Positions 34,097 through 43,371 of a DNA stretch of 64,000 nucleotides are shown here, piece by piece. The DNA is from an uncultured Aquimarina sp. (GTDB taxonomy: Bacteria > Bacteroidota > Bacteroidia > Flavobacteriales > Flavobacteriaceae), in NCBI GenBank assembly GCA_947489685.1, contig CANLEM010000004.1:124001-188000 (forward strand), written 5' to 3'. Both the position numbers and the translations under genes were made by a program. Within the stretch, counting starts at the first letter, position 1. Each line of letters starts with the position of its first letter. The notes beneath the pieces are model-generated. The model worked only from the letters and a program-made list of their open reading frames with translations. It ran no database searches and was not told where the DNA came from.

Positions 34097-34555
34097 TTAT
34101 GCAATTCCTTTCATGGTAAGTATCGTGGTAAACCATACGATAAGAGAAGAAAAGAAAATACCTACTGTATTGGCTACAAAGGCTTTTCTCCTTTTTATTT
34201 TAAATAAATATGTAGCTATACTACCTGCATATACTCCCGTTCCTGGCAAGGGTAGCATCACAAAAAATAGTAGACCCCAAAATCCGTATTTTTCGATTTT
34301 ATCACCTGATCCCGTTTTTGCTCTTCTTGCCACAAAAATAGCTGCCTTTTTATAGGGATTCCAACGTAGGAGATAATTATTGATTTTTTCAAGAAAAAAC
34401 ATCATCAAAGGAAAAACCAATACATTAGCAAGAAAGCAAAATACAAAAACTGCATATATATTTGCTCCACTAACTAACCCATAAGGTATTCCTACTTTTG
34501 CTTCTCCAAATGGAGAAATACTCCATAACATAGCAATAACTAAATCCCGAATCAC
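34097..34555 (-). CDS. Small multidrug export family (PF06695-type) membrane protein
   Basis: This 152-residue protein has four hydrophobic segments with the family pattern SISPFGEAKVGIPYGLVSGA at the N-terminus and MLPLPGTGVYAGSIATYLFKIKRRKAF later. The family name comes from an old export proposal; the true substrate is unknown. Translation starts at a GTG at 34555; an ATG eight codons in would cut the first helix. Confidence 0.75.
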   Translation of the reverse strand: MIRDLVIAMLWSISPFGEAKVGIPYGLVSGANIYAVFVFCFLANVLVFPLMMFFLEKINNYLLRWNPYKKAAIFVARRAKTGSGDKIEKYGFWGLLFFVMLPLPGTGVYAGSIATYLFKIKRRKAFVANTVGIFFSSLIVWFTTILTMKGIA

Positions 34556-34796
34556 AGTTCATTTTTTAAGGCCAACAAAGATACTGTACTTTAAGTCTTT
34601 TATGGTAATTTAAATCATAAAAAAGGTTAAATTATTAAGCAGGTTTAGCTATCTACTCTGTTTTAATACCATAAATCTTATATTGGATTACCTTTCGGTA
34701 TGTATTTTATCTCTCAAAAGTTACTTTCGTCCATTTATTCCCTTATTTTATATTGATACTAAAGATTTGTTGAAATAATATTCTTATCTTACTATC

Positions 34797-35234
34797 ATGG
34801 GAAGTATAAAAAATTCTGTTTTTTATCAAGATGCAATCCAAGAGATCAATTATCCATTTGGAAACTACTACCTATTTGAAAATTTTGTAGTTGGAGAAAT
34901 TAATAAGGATGTTGTTTTCACGTGGCATAACCATGCAAAAATAGTTGTTGAGGAGCTTACTGAGTTATATGATCAAAATGGAAAAGATCTGGTCTATATC
35001 ACCAATCGTATTCATCCTTACTCTGTTGTCCCCAGTGATTGGATCAATTTTTATAAAAGTAAATATCTATTAAAAGGATATGCTATTGTAAGTTATAATC
35101 AAAAAGGATTGCTGAATACTCTATTAGAAAAACTTTTTATGCGTAATAAATTACAAAGTTTTGATAATCTTACAGATGCTATTGTCTGGGCAAAAAACCT
35201 TACCAAAACAGATAAAAACGATACCGCTGCCTAG
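34797..35234 (+). CDS. STAS-like hypothetical protein
   Basis: At 145 residues, the alternating pattern (FENFVVGEINKDVVFTWHNH, DLVYITNRIHPYSVVPSDW, GYAIVSYNQKGLLNTLLEK, NLTDAIVWAKN) resembles the SpoIIAA/STAS-like fold of flavobacterial proteins often annotated this way. It has no signal peptide. The function is unknown. Its end converges with the cusB-like gene 17 bp away, with no clear terminator between. Confidence 0.55.
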   Translation: MGSIKNSVFYQDAIQEINYPFGNYYLFENFVVGEINKDVVFTWHNHAKIVVEELTELYDQNGKDLVYITNRIHPYSVVPSDWINFYKSKYLLKGYAIVSYNQKGLLNTLLEKLFMRNKLQSFDNLTDAIVWAKNLTKTDKNDTAA

Positions 35235-35251
35235 TAATATTGCATAATATG

Positions 35252-36988
35252 CTAAAAACTCTTTTTCTGAATCGTACCTACAACATCCCCACAATTTAAC
35301 ATCATATTTCCGTAATACGGATTTTTCACCTCCTTCTCTAAACTCAACCATATGGCACCTTTATTCTCATTAGCCATAGAGCATTTTTGAACATAAAAAC
35401 GATCCTCTACCCGATCGAGAAGTTTAACTAAGTTTATCATATGCTCATTGAAAATAATAAAATGCTTACGCTGAGTGTCGATATTCTGGCTACCTACAAT
35501 TTCGGATATTAATTTTTGGCTATTCTTTACATCTAAGCTTTCATTTTTGCCTAATCCATTTAAATTTAAAACCTCTAGCATTTCTTTAATTTTTTTGGCC
35601 GACATTGATACTGCATTTACATCAGAAGCTATGAATGCATTTTTCATTTCGAAATAAAAAGGAAGTGTTTTTGAAAATTTTTCCTGAAATGACTCTGGTA
35701 ATCTCCCTAGCACATCTTCTTTACCATTTTTTTGATCTACAATATCAGATATCATCGATCTTTTTCTATTCATCATAGATTTTTTACCTTGTAATTGCGC
35801 CGCAGCATCTACTGTAAAAGTACCGTTTATTACTATTTCCTCGCCCTTTTGTAATCCATCATGCACCATATATGTTTTTCCATCTTTACTCTCGACTGTT
35901 ACTTCTCTCATTTCAAAAACGGGTTGATCAGGATTTGTTTTAATATACACCAAAGAACGTTTACCAGTCCATAATACGGCACTTGCAGGAATAGTTAAAC
36001 TTTGTGCATGCTTTTGAGTATTACTTTGTACATAACCTAACACAAACATTCCTGGTTTAAACAAGCTTTGGTCATTATCAAGAGTAGCTCTTACTTTTAC
36101 CGTTCTAGTTTTGGTATTAACAATTGGATTGATAAGTAAAATCTTTGCTTCGTGTTTTTGATTGGGATATGCTTTGGATGCAATGACTATTTTCTGCCCT
36201 ATTTTTAATTTAGAAATTTGATTTTCGTAGGCATCTAACACTACCCAAACCGTACTAAGATTAGCTATTTTATACAAAGGTTGTCCTTGTTTTATGTAAT
36301 CACCCTGAGCCACCATTTTCTCAGAAATTGTACCCGATACGGTTGCATAAACAGGGAAACTTTCTTTTATTTTTCCTGTTTTTTCAATTTGATCTATCTG
36401 TGTTTCTGATATTTTTAGTAGGCGAAGTTTGTTTCGAACCGCTTGATAAAGTTGTGGTTGCTCGTTTTTTATAGCGGCTGCGGTAATCAGTTCTTGTTGT
36501 GTGGCAACCAATTCTGGAGAAAAAACTGAAGCCAATAACTGCCCTTTTCGAATATTCTCTCCAGAAGTATTTGCATAAAGCCGCTCTACCCTGCCATTAA
36601 AATAACTCACTTGTACGGCTTTATTTTCTTCGTTTTCGGTAATTTTTCCAGATAGTTTCAATACATCATCTTCTATATTTGTTTTACCAATAATAGTAGT
36701 TTGAATATTCGCCAATGCGATTGCATTTTCGGTCATTTTAAATTGGTTTTGAGAAACTGCATCATTAGTTTCTTGCACAGCAATTAAGTCCATTCCGCAA
36801 ATAGGGCAATCACCCGATTCTGGTAAATTAATCTGAGGATGCATAGAGCAGGTCCATCTTTCTTCTACTCCATCTTTTGAGTGATCATGTGTATCATTTG
36901 ATCGCATTTGATCTCCTCCAAAAATGAAATACCCTCCTAATAATCCCGTCAATACGGATATAATTATATATATACTGTTTCTTTTCAT
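35252..36988 (-). CDS. cusB: RND efflux adaptor CusB with heavy-metal-binding and DUF3347 domains
   Basis: This 578-residue periplasmic adaptor of the Cu/Ag pump has an N-terminal anchor helix. The heavy-metal-binding domain follows at 45-69 (WTCSMHPQ, CPICGMDL with C47, C61, C64). Next come the lipoyl/barrel/helical-hairpin membrane-fusion domains (FNGRVERLYANTSGENIRKGQLL, VYATVSGTISEKMVAQGDY). The C-terminal ~150 residues form a DUF3347-like helical domain (FFIIFNEHMINL-like, with YGNMMLNCG). It links the CusA pump to the TolC-type channel and probably hands over Cu(I). It is the last gene of the five-gene operon, 2 bp after the HMA fusion. Confidence 0.9.
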   Translation of the reverse strand: MKRNSIYIIISVLTGLLGGYFIFGGDQMRSNDTHDHSKDGVEERWTCSMHPQINLPESGDCPICGMDLIAVQETNDAVSQNQFKMTENAIALANIQTTIIGKTNIEDDVLKLSGKITENEENKAVQVSYFNGRVERLYANTSGENIRKGQLLASVFSPELVATQQELITAAAIKNEQPQLYQAVRNKLRLLKISETQIDQIEKTGKIKESFPVYATVSGTISEKMVAQGDYIKQGQPLYKIANLSTVWVVLDAYENQISKLKIGQKIVIASKAYPNQKHEAKILLINPIVNTKTRTVKVRATLDNDQSLFKPGMFVLGYVQSNTQKHAQSLTIPASAVLWTGKRSLVYIKTNPDQPVFEMREVTVESKDGKTYMVHDGLQKGEEIVINGTFTVDAAAQLQGKKSMMNRKRSMISDIVDQKNGKEDVLGRLPESFQEKFSKTLPFYFEMKNAFIASDVNAVSMSAKKIKEMLEVLNLNGLGKNESLDVKNSQKLISEIVGSQNIDTQRKHFIIFNEHMINLVKLLDRVEDRFYVQKCSMANENKGAIWLSLEKEVKNPYYGNMMLNCGDVVGTIQKKSF

Positions 36989-36990
36989 AA

Positions 36991-37728
36991 CTAAAAGATT
37001 TGGGTTAGCATAACGATCGCCATACAGATCATTATGGAGTTTTCGATAAATGTTGCTTGAGTCATTGGTAACTTAAGTACCGTACCCAGGCAGGCACATT
37101 GAATGGATTTTTTATCCAACAATATTTTGGTTACTCCAAAGGTCGAAATACCCAAAATTATAATAGTCACCACAAGTGCGATAGGTATTTGAAATCTCAT
37201 CAGGAACAATAATGCCAGTCCTAACTCTATAAATGGATATACCCAGGCATATACCGAAGAAACTCGTGCCAAAGGGTCATACATAGCAAAGGATTGAGAA
37301 AACCCTTTTAGATCCAAAAACTTAAAAAAACTAAATACAATATAAAACAACCCCATAAAATCCAACATAAATTCTTCAGTATTCCAGTCTTTATAATTAA
37401 GTAAAACACTAGCTATGCTTATGTAACCAAAAATTAGAAATAGCGGACGAAGCTCTTGCAACTTTGTTTTTGTTTGATTTAAGGATGTATTCTCATTTTT
37501 AGAAGTAGCATGAACGATTTGTTCCTGTTTTTCTGAAATCGCATACTTATTGGGCAAAATTGCCTGTAATTGCTCAACGGGAATATGCGACTTTGTTTCG
37601 ATTGTGGCTTCAGATTGTTCCAAATCAACCGTTACGTTGATCACCTCATCGTGCCCACTCAGTTTTTGTTCGACACTATTTCGGCAACCACCGCAGGTCA
37701 TTCCTGATATTTTATATATATGTTTCAT
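36991..37728 (-). CDS. HMA domain fused to a MauE/DoxX-like membrane domain
   Basis: In this 245-residue protein, residues 1-70 are a heavy-metal-associated domain with the metal-binding C12 and C15 (GMTCGGCRNSVEQ). After a linker, residues about 90-245 form four membrane helices of the MauE type, with a conserved cysteine pair in IQCACLGTVLKLP. MauE-like proteins handle thiol redox in the membrane. The fusion could reduce or deliver copper to the pump. It sits inside the cus operon, 4 bp from tolC and 2 bp from cusB. The role is inferred from domains and context. Confidence 0.8.
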   Translation of the reverse strand: MKHIYKISGMTCGGCRNSVEQKLSGHDEVINVTVDLEQSEATIETKSHIPVEQLQAILPNKYAISEKQEQIVHATSKNENTSLNQTKTKLQELRPLFLIFGYISIASVLLNYKDWNTEEFMLDFMGLFYIVFSFFKFLDLKGFSQSFAMYDPLARVSSVYAWVYPFIELGLALLFLMRFQIPIALVVTIIILGISTFGVTKILLDKKSIQCACLGTVLKLPMTQATFIENSIMICMAIVMLTQIF

Positions 37729-37732
37729 AATA

Positions 37733-38998
37733 TTACTGACTTAAATAATTAATGATTGTAGATTGCATAAAATAATCTCGTATAGATTTTATTCGATCCA
37801 TCTGAAACTTTAATTGTAATTCTTGTACGTCTAAAATTGCATTAAAATCTACTGTTCCAGTTTCATAATTTTTTGTAAGAATTTGTTCGGCATTCTTTGC
37901 TTGTTGTATATTTTTTTCTTGTGTTTTATACTTTATTCTTGCTGTATTTCTCAAAGAAATCGCTTTAATTAATAGCGATTGTAAATGATTTTGCCGATCA
38001 GTCTTTTTTAATTGAATTTCTTCTTGCTTTAGCTTATTCTGTTTTGTTTGAGAGTTATATTTTTTATTAAAAATTGGAATAGAAATCGATATCATAGGCA
38101 TTAAAATATCTTTTCCATTGTCTTCGATATTAACATCTGTTCTTTCTGAAACCGGAACATAATCCAAACCAAAACCTATATCGGGGTTTTTCTGCTTTTG
38201 ATTTACCAATTCAGACTTGGATACAGATTCGTATAGCTTATCGTATTTAAGTAGTTCTGGATGTACCAGTAGTTTATCGTTATATATTACCGGATCTTTT
38301 TCTGGTATATTTATTTGATCCACTATTTCTATATCTGCATTTGGATCTACATTAAGCATCGTATTAAACAAAGAGCGTTCTGTTATGTATTCTTGAGCCA
38401 AAATATCAAACCGTTGTTGTAACTCATTTTGTCGTATTTGTAACTGTAATACATCTACTGCCGATGCCTTACCAACGGTAACTGCTGTTAATGCCAATTT
38501 CTCATAGGTTTGTAACAGATCAATCTGTTCCCGTAGTACTTCTTGTTTTGCCTTGATAGCAAATAACGTATAATACGATTGCGAAATAGAAAGTCCTAAT
38601 TTTCTCTTGGCAATTGCAATATCCAGATATTGTGTTTCTGCTAGTGAATTTGCATAATTTTCTCTTGCGGTAATGGTTCCAAACCAAGGTAACATCTGCC
38701 TTACGGATAACCTAGCTCTTTGTGGCCCGGTTCTGGTTTCTGGTTCGCTAACAAAATATCCTAATGAAATTTGTGTATCGGATAATGTATTTGCTTCATT
38801 TACTTTTTCGGCTGCAATAGAGTGCTTTAATTCAAAAGCCTGAATATTTAGATTGTTCTGCTCAGCATATTGGATATATGATGCCAATTGTTGACCAATA
38901 CAAAAATGAGCGGTAAAAAAGAAAAAGCAGTAAATGTATCCTTTTCTAACATGTAAAAATGGAAAATGCATGGTATATCTATACTTTAATGTTTTCAT
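37733..38998 (-). CDS. TolC-family outer-membrane channel (CusC-like)
   Basis: The frame opens further upstream, but the ATG at 38998 overlaps the cusA stop as ATGA and gives 421 residues with a signal-like N-terminus (YIYCFFFFTAHFCIGQQ). Two OEP repeats are visible, rich in Gln/Asn and helix (LRQ-type MLPWFGTITARENYANS, ASAVDVLQLQIRQNELQQR; DFNAILDVQELQLKFQ). It forms the outer-membrane exit duct of the metal efflux complex. There is no lipobox, unlike E. coli CusC. Confidence 0.88.
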   Translation of the reverse strand: MKTLKYRYTMHFPFLHVRKGYIYCFFFFTAHFCIGQQLASYIQYAEQNNLNIQAFELKHSIAAEKVNEANTLSDTQISLGYFVSEPETRTGPQRARLSVRQMLPWFGTITARENYANSLAETQYLDIAIAKRKLGLSISQSYYTLFAIKAKQEVLREQIDLLQTYEKLALTAVTVGKASAVDVLQLQIRQNELQQRFDILAQEYITERSLFNTMLNVDPNADIEIVDQINIPEKDPVIYNDKLLVHPELLKYDKLYESVSKSELVNQKQKNPDIGFGLDYVPVSERTDVNIEDNGKDILMPMISISIPIFNKKYNSQTKQNKLKQEEIQLKKTDRQNHLQSLLIKAISLRNTARIKYKTQEKNIQQAKNAEQILTKNYETGTVDFNAILDVQELQLKFQMDRIKSIRDYFMQSTIINYLSQ

Positions 38999-41900
38999 TT
39001 CGACAATTGTTTTATTTGAATTTCTTTCCTCCAACTATAAAGTACAGGTACAATAAATAGAGTAATTAATGCTACCAGCATTCCGCCAAAAGACGGAATC
39101 GCCATTGGAATCATAATATCACTCCCCCTACCCGTAGAAGTCAATATTGGTAATAATGCTAATATTGTTGTAGCTGTTGTCATTAAACACGGTCGTATTC
39201 TTTTTTCACCAGCCTCTATAACCGATGTTCGTATTTCATTTAAAGATTTTGGTTTGTTTCTGTCAAAAGTTTGGGTAAGATAAGTAGCCATAAGCACCCC
39301 ATCATCTGTAGCAATACCAAATAGTGCTATAAAACCGACCCAAACAGCAACGCTTAGGTTTATGGTATGTATCTGGAAAAGGTCTCTTAAGTTTTCTCCA
39401 AAAAGGGTAACGTTTAGAAACCAATCCTGACCATATAACCAAATCATGATAAATCCTCCTGCAAACGCTACGGCAATGCCGCCAAACACCATTAAAGATG
39501 TTGATATCGAGCGAAACTGAAAAAATAAGATCACGAAAATAAGCAGTAGCACTAGAGGGATGACTACGCCAAGAGTTTTTTCTGCTCGTAATTGATTTTC
39601 ATAAGTTCCTGTAAATGCATAACTAATTCCGTTTGGCACGATCAACTCTGCGTTTTCTATATGTTGTTTAATACGTTTCTGAGCTCGTTGCACCACATCT
39701 ATTTCGGCATATTCAACCTGTTTATCAAATAACACATAACCGATAAGAAAAGTATCTTCACTTTTGATTACTTGTGGTCCCTGTTCATATGTTATAGTGG
39801 CTAGTTCAGCCAAGGGTATTTGACTTCCGTTTCTTAAGGCCACATATATCTTATCCAAATCTGTTGGATTAGAACGAAGTTCTCTAGGGTAGCGCACTCT
39901 AATATTGTATCGGGCTCTGCCTTCAACAGTTTGCGTAATTGGCACTCCTCCTATCGCAATTTCTAGAGTATGTTGAACTTCTTCAATAGAAAGCCCATAT
40001 CGTACCAATTGGTCTCTATCGATATCAATAACCACGTAAGGTTTACCAACGATTCTATCTGCAAAAACTGCTTCTTTCTTTACTCCTTCTACTTGCTTAA
40101 GAATCTGCTCTAGTTTAAAGCCAAAAAGCTCAATTTCTGCCAGACTTTGCCCTTTAATCTTTATTCCCATAGGAGCGCGCATACCAGTTTGTAGCATAAT
40201 CAAACGTGTCTCTATAGGCTGTAGCTTTGGAGCTGAGGTAACTCCCGGTAATTGTGTAACTCTAATTATTTCGCTCCAAATATCATCCGCAGATTTTATT
40301 TTAGGTCTCCAATTACGATAAAATTCACCATTAGTATCAGGAATAAGGAGTTTTCGATCAATATTGTAGTATTCTTTTTTGGAAACTTTTTTTCCTAAAC
40401 GGGTACGCACTGTATTATTTTCATTATACACCAGGGTATCATTTGCCAGTATAAAAAACCCGTCCTTATCTGTTTTAAATCGTTGACGTTTTCCTTGATC
40501 ATTAAGCATATACTCTGGCCAGTACTTTATCATATTTTCATACATCGATATCGGTGCTGGATCCAAGGCAGAGGTAACACGTCCCGCCTTACCTACTACA
40601 GTTTGTATCTCTGGAATAACGGCAACAGCCATATCCAACTGCCTTAACACCTTCTTATTTTCTTCTATACCTGCATGAGGCATCGATGTAGGCATCAAAA
40701 GAAAAGATCCTTCATCAAGCGAAGGCATAAATTCTTTATCAATGTTTTTCATGATTAAAAAACCAAGAATAATCATAGTTATTGGTATTGATAAGAAGAG
40801 CATTTTATTTTGTAAGGCCCATGCTAGAATGAAGGAATAGTACTTTTTGAACATCACAAATACTCCCAGCAAAGCAAAACCAATACCGCCAACAAAGACT
40901 AAATTCGAGAATATACTTTTATCCACTCCCAAAGGTCTCCAGTACACACTTAACAAATAGATAATTGTACTAACAGTAATCCATATCTTGAGTCTACCAG
41001 CAATTTGCGAAGAAAGTATTTCTTTTTCCTTAAGAATTCCGATAGTACCGAAAATGATAAGTAATAACCCCAGAAAAATTCCTTTAAAAACAGTGATTAA
41101 TCCTAACGCTATCAAAGTAACCTGAATACCATATTTCATATAATTTTTGACACTTCTTTCTTTAAATATGAATGCCGCGAATGGTGGAATTATAAATAGT
41201 GCTATCACAAGCGAAGCAATAAGGGCTATGGTTTTGGTAAAAGCCAATGGCCTAAACAATTTACCCTCTGCCCCAATCATTATAAATACTGGTATAAAAC
41301 TAATAATCGTAGTAAAAACAGCAGTTAACACCGCTCCCGAAACCTCTGTGGTTGCGTTATAAACTATGGTATTAATTGGAAGTTTTTCTTTATCCTTTTC
41401 TACATGTTTGATTATATTTTCGGATAATATCACTCCTACATCGACCATAGTACCTATAGCAATTGCTATACCTGATAAAGCTACAATGTTGGCATCTACG
41501 CCAAACTGTTTCATAGCAATAAACACTATTAATACAGCAACGGGAAGCAATCCCGAAATAAGCACTGATGCTTTAAGATTGTATACCATTATTACGATCA
41601 CGAAAATCGTAATTAATATTTCTAACGTAAGTGCGTCTCTGAGTGTTCCTAAAGTTTCAGTAATTAATTCTGCGCGATCATAAAATGGGACTATTGTTAA
41701 TTGAGAAGTACGTCCGTCTTCGAGTTTTTTAGAAGGTAGACCGGGGCTCAATTCATTAATTTTGAGCTTTACATTTTTAATAACCCGCAACGGGTTTTCT
41801 CCATACCTTGCTACAACTACTCCGCCTACAACTTCGGCCCCTTCTTTATCCAGCATTCCGCGTCTGGCTGCTGGCCCAAGTGAGACTGAGGCGACATCGC

Positions 41901-42729
41901 CAACGCGTATCGAAGTAAAATCTTCGGAAGTTATTACTGCGTTTTGGATATCATCAATAGATTTTACATACCCCAAACCCCGTACAAAATACTCAGCTCG
42001 ATTGATCTCTATAGTCTGGGCACCAATATCTTTATTACTCTCTTTAACGGCTTTAACAACCTGAGGTAATGTAATATTATATTGTAACATCAGCTCTGGA
42101 TCCACATCTACTTGATACTCTTGAACATAACCTCCTATAGAGGCTACTTCTGCTACGCCACCTGCAGATGATAATCCAAATTTCACATAATAATCTTGGA
42201 TACTTCTTAACTCTTGTAAATCCCATCCCCCTGTTACTTTGCCTTGCTCATCCCGTCCTTCGAGAGTGTACCAAAAGATCTGACCTAAACCTGTGGCGTC
42301 GGGTCCTAAAGATGGTTGTACACCATTTGGTAATAATCCAGTGGGTAGTGCATTAATTTTTTCGAGAATACGGCTCCGGCTCCAATAAAACTCTGTGTTT
42401 TCCTCGAAAATAATATAGATAGTCGAGAATCCAAACATCGAAGAACTTCGAATTGTTTTTACCCCAGGAACTCCTAATAAAGCCGTTGTTAAAGGATAGG
42501 TTATTTGATCTTCGATATCTTGTGGTGAACGCCCTGCCCATTTCGTGAAAACGATTTGTTGATTTTCGCCAATATCAGGTATAGCATCAACAGCAACCGG
42601 ATGTTGTGGCAAAAAACCGGTATCCCAATTAAAAGGTGAATTTACAATACCCCATCCTACAAAAACTAGCAGCATAAGTATGGCAATAAGCTTATTCTCT
42701 ATTATAAATTTTATGCTTTTATTTAGCAT
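38995..42729 (-). CDS. cusA: Heavy-metal RND efflux pump CusA/CzcA
   Basis: The 1244-residue inner-membrane proton antiporter has twelve helices and two large periplasmic loops. Family features include FTKWAGRSPQDIEDQITYPL near the N-terminus, GTMVDVGVILSENI with the proton-relay acidic residues, and the second-half FIALFGIATDDGVLMATYL. It is about 200 residues longer than E. coli CusA because of extra membrane helices near 530-640 and an inserted periplasmic segment near 745-830, a known Bacteroidota pattern. Met residues near MLQTGMRAPMG favour Cu(I)/Ag(I) over Zn. It is operonic with the channel and adaptor. Confidence 0.93.
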   Translation of the reverse strand: MLNKSIKFIIENKLIAILMLLVFVGWGIVNSPFNWDTGFLPQHPVAVDAIPDIGENQQIVFTKWAGRSPQDIEDQITYPLTTALLGVPGVKTIRSSSMFGFSTIYIIFEENTEFYWSRSRILEKINALPTGLLPNGVQPSLGPDATGLGQIFWYTLEGRDEQGKVTGGWDLQELRSIQDYYVKFGLSSAGGVAEVASIGGYVQEYQVDVDPELMLQYNITLPQVVKAVKESNKDIGAQTIEINRAEYFVRGLGYVKSIDDIQNAVITSEDFTSIRVGDVASVSLGPAARRGMLDKEGAEVVGGVVVARYGENPLRVIKNVKLKINELSPGLPSKKLEDGRTSQLTIVPFYDRAELITETLGTLRDALTLEILITIFVIVIMVYNLKASVLISGLLPVAVLIVFIAMKQFGVDANIVALSGIAIAIGTMVDVGVILSENIIKHVEKDKEKLPINTIVYNATTEVSGAVLTAVFTTIISFIPVFIMIGAEGKLFRPLAFTKTIALIASLVIALFIIPPFAAFIFKERSVKNYMKYGIQVTLIALGLITVFKGIFLGLLLIIFGTIGILKEKEILSSQIAGRLKIWITVSTIIYLLSVYWRPLGVDKSIFSNLVFVGGIGFALLGVFVMFKKYYSFILAWALQNKMLFLSIPITMIILGFLIMKNIDKEFMPSLDEGSFLLMPTSMPHAGIEENKKVLRQLDMAVAVIPEIQTVVGKAGRVTSALDPAPISMYENMIKYWPEYMLNDQGKRQRFKTDKDGFFILANDTLVYNENNTVRTRLGKKVSKKEYYNIDRKLLIPDTNGEFYRNWRPKIKSADDIWSEIIRVTQLPGVTSAPKLQPIETRLIMLQTGMRAPMGIKIKGQSLAEIELFGFKLEQILKQVEGVKKEAVFADRIVGKPYVVIDIDRDQLVRYGLSIEEVQHTLEIAIGGVPITQTVEGRARYNIRVRYPRELRSNPTDLDKIYVALRNGSQIPLAELATITYEQGPQVIKSEDTFLIGYVLFDKQVEYAEIDVVQRAQKRIKQHIENAELIVPNGISYAFTGTYENQLRAEKTLGVVIPLVLLLIFVILFFQFRSISTSLMVFGGIAVAFAGGFIMIWLYGQDWFLNVTLFGENLRDLFQIHTINLSVAVWVGFIALFGIATDDGVLMATYLTQTFDRNKPKSLNEIRTSVIEAGEKRIRPCLMTTATTILALLPILTSTGRGSDIMIPMAIPSFGGMLVALITLFIVPVLYSWRKEIQIKQLSK

Positions 42730-42832
42730 AGTATGACAATTAAACTATTAAACATTGGTTTTAAAAAACACAATACACGAATAATACAGCACTCTCGGAT
42801 ACACCCGAAATACTATATAAATAGTTTAAAAA

Positions 42833-43249
42833 TCAAATGAGAAAAGTTTCGTTTAGTAGATGAATATCTTTCACCAACAAAGGAGGGGGATATTCTTTAA
42901 AAGGAATACTATTTTCTTCTAAACTTTTAAAAAGATTTACATAAGTATAGAAGAAAGAAGCGATATAAATTTGTTGATCAAATGTGAGCTTATCAAACGA
43001 AGTCTTCAATTCGTCCTGACCTTCAAAATGCAGTTGTTTATCTGTACAACAACTTTTTTTATTCATCTCCTGACTCGAAAATGGTGCCTGCTGTCCCATT
43101 TCCATAGCACAGGATTTAGCTTCTTTATATAGTGCAACATTTACCAAGGTAGTCCCACAATAATGCATATTTATAGTGAAAGACATTGTAGAAAACAATA
43201 CTACAAAAGCCATCAAAATTGACGATATATTATGAATTACCTTTTTCAT
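42833..43249 (-). CDS. HYC_CC_PP family protein
   Basis: In this 138-residue protein, a signal peptide (SSILMAFVVLFSTMSFTINM) leads to the family's three signatures in order: MHYCG, KSCCTD and YPPPLL, ending near LNETFLI. These small exported proteins recur next to copper efflux genes in Bacteroidota and probably bind metal through His and Cys. It is the first gene of the cus operon, 103 bp ahead of cusA. The exact role is unknown. Confidence 0.85.
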   Translation of the reverse strand: MKKVIHNISSILMAFVVLFSTMSFTINMHYCGTTLVNVALYKEAKSCAMEMGQQAPFSSQEMNKKSCCTDKQLHFEGQDELKTSFDKLTFDQQIYIASFFYTYVNLFKSLEENSIPFKEYPPPLLVKDIHLLNETFLI

Positions 43250-43290
43250 TAGAACAACAAAATTACAAAAAAATGTGTAATCGGTTTTTG

Positions 43291-43340
43291 TTTAACAGAA
43301 GATTAGGCAAATTTAAAACCTGAGAAACCTTCTGTTTAAA
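43291..43340. promoter_or_regulatory. Long-spaced inverted repeat upstream of the cus operon
   Basis: TTTAACAGAAG (43291-43301) and CTTCTGTTTAAA (43329-43340) are near-exact complements 27 bp apart in the 122-bp gap between the giant-protein operon and the cus operon. There is no U-tract on either strand, so a metal-responsive operator is more likely than a terminator. CAAAATTA at 43258 reads TAATTTTG (-7) on the minus strand. Confidence 0.4.
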
Positions 43341-43371
43341 ACCAATTTAACCGTATTTATTGAACATATGA

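Noticed and set aside
41147..42356. Plus-strand frames opposite cusA
   Set aside because: Shadows of a conserved pump; no independent promoter or homologue-like features.
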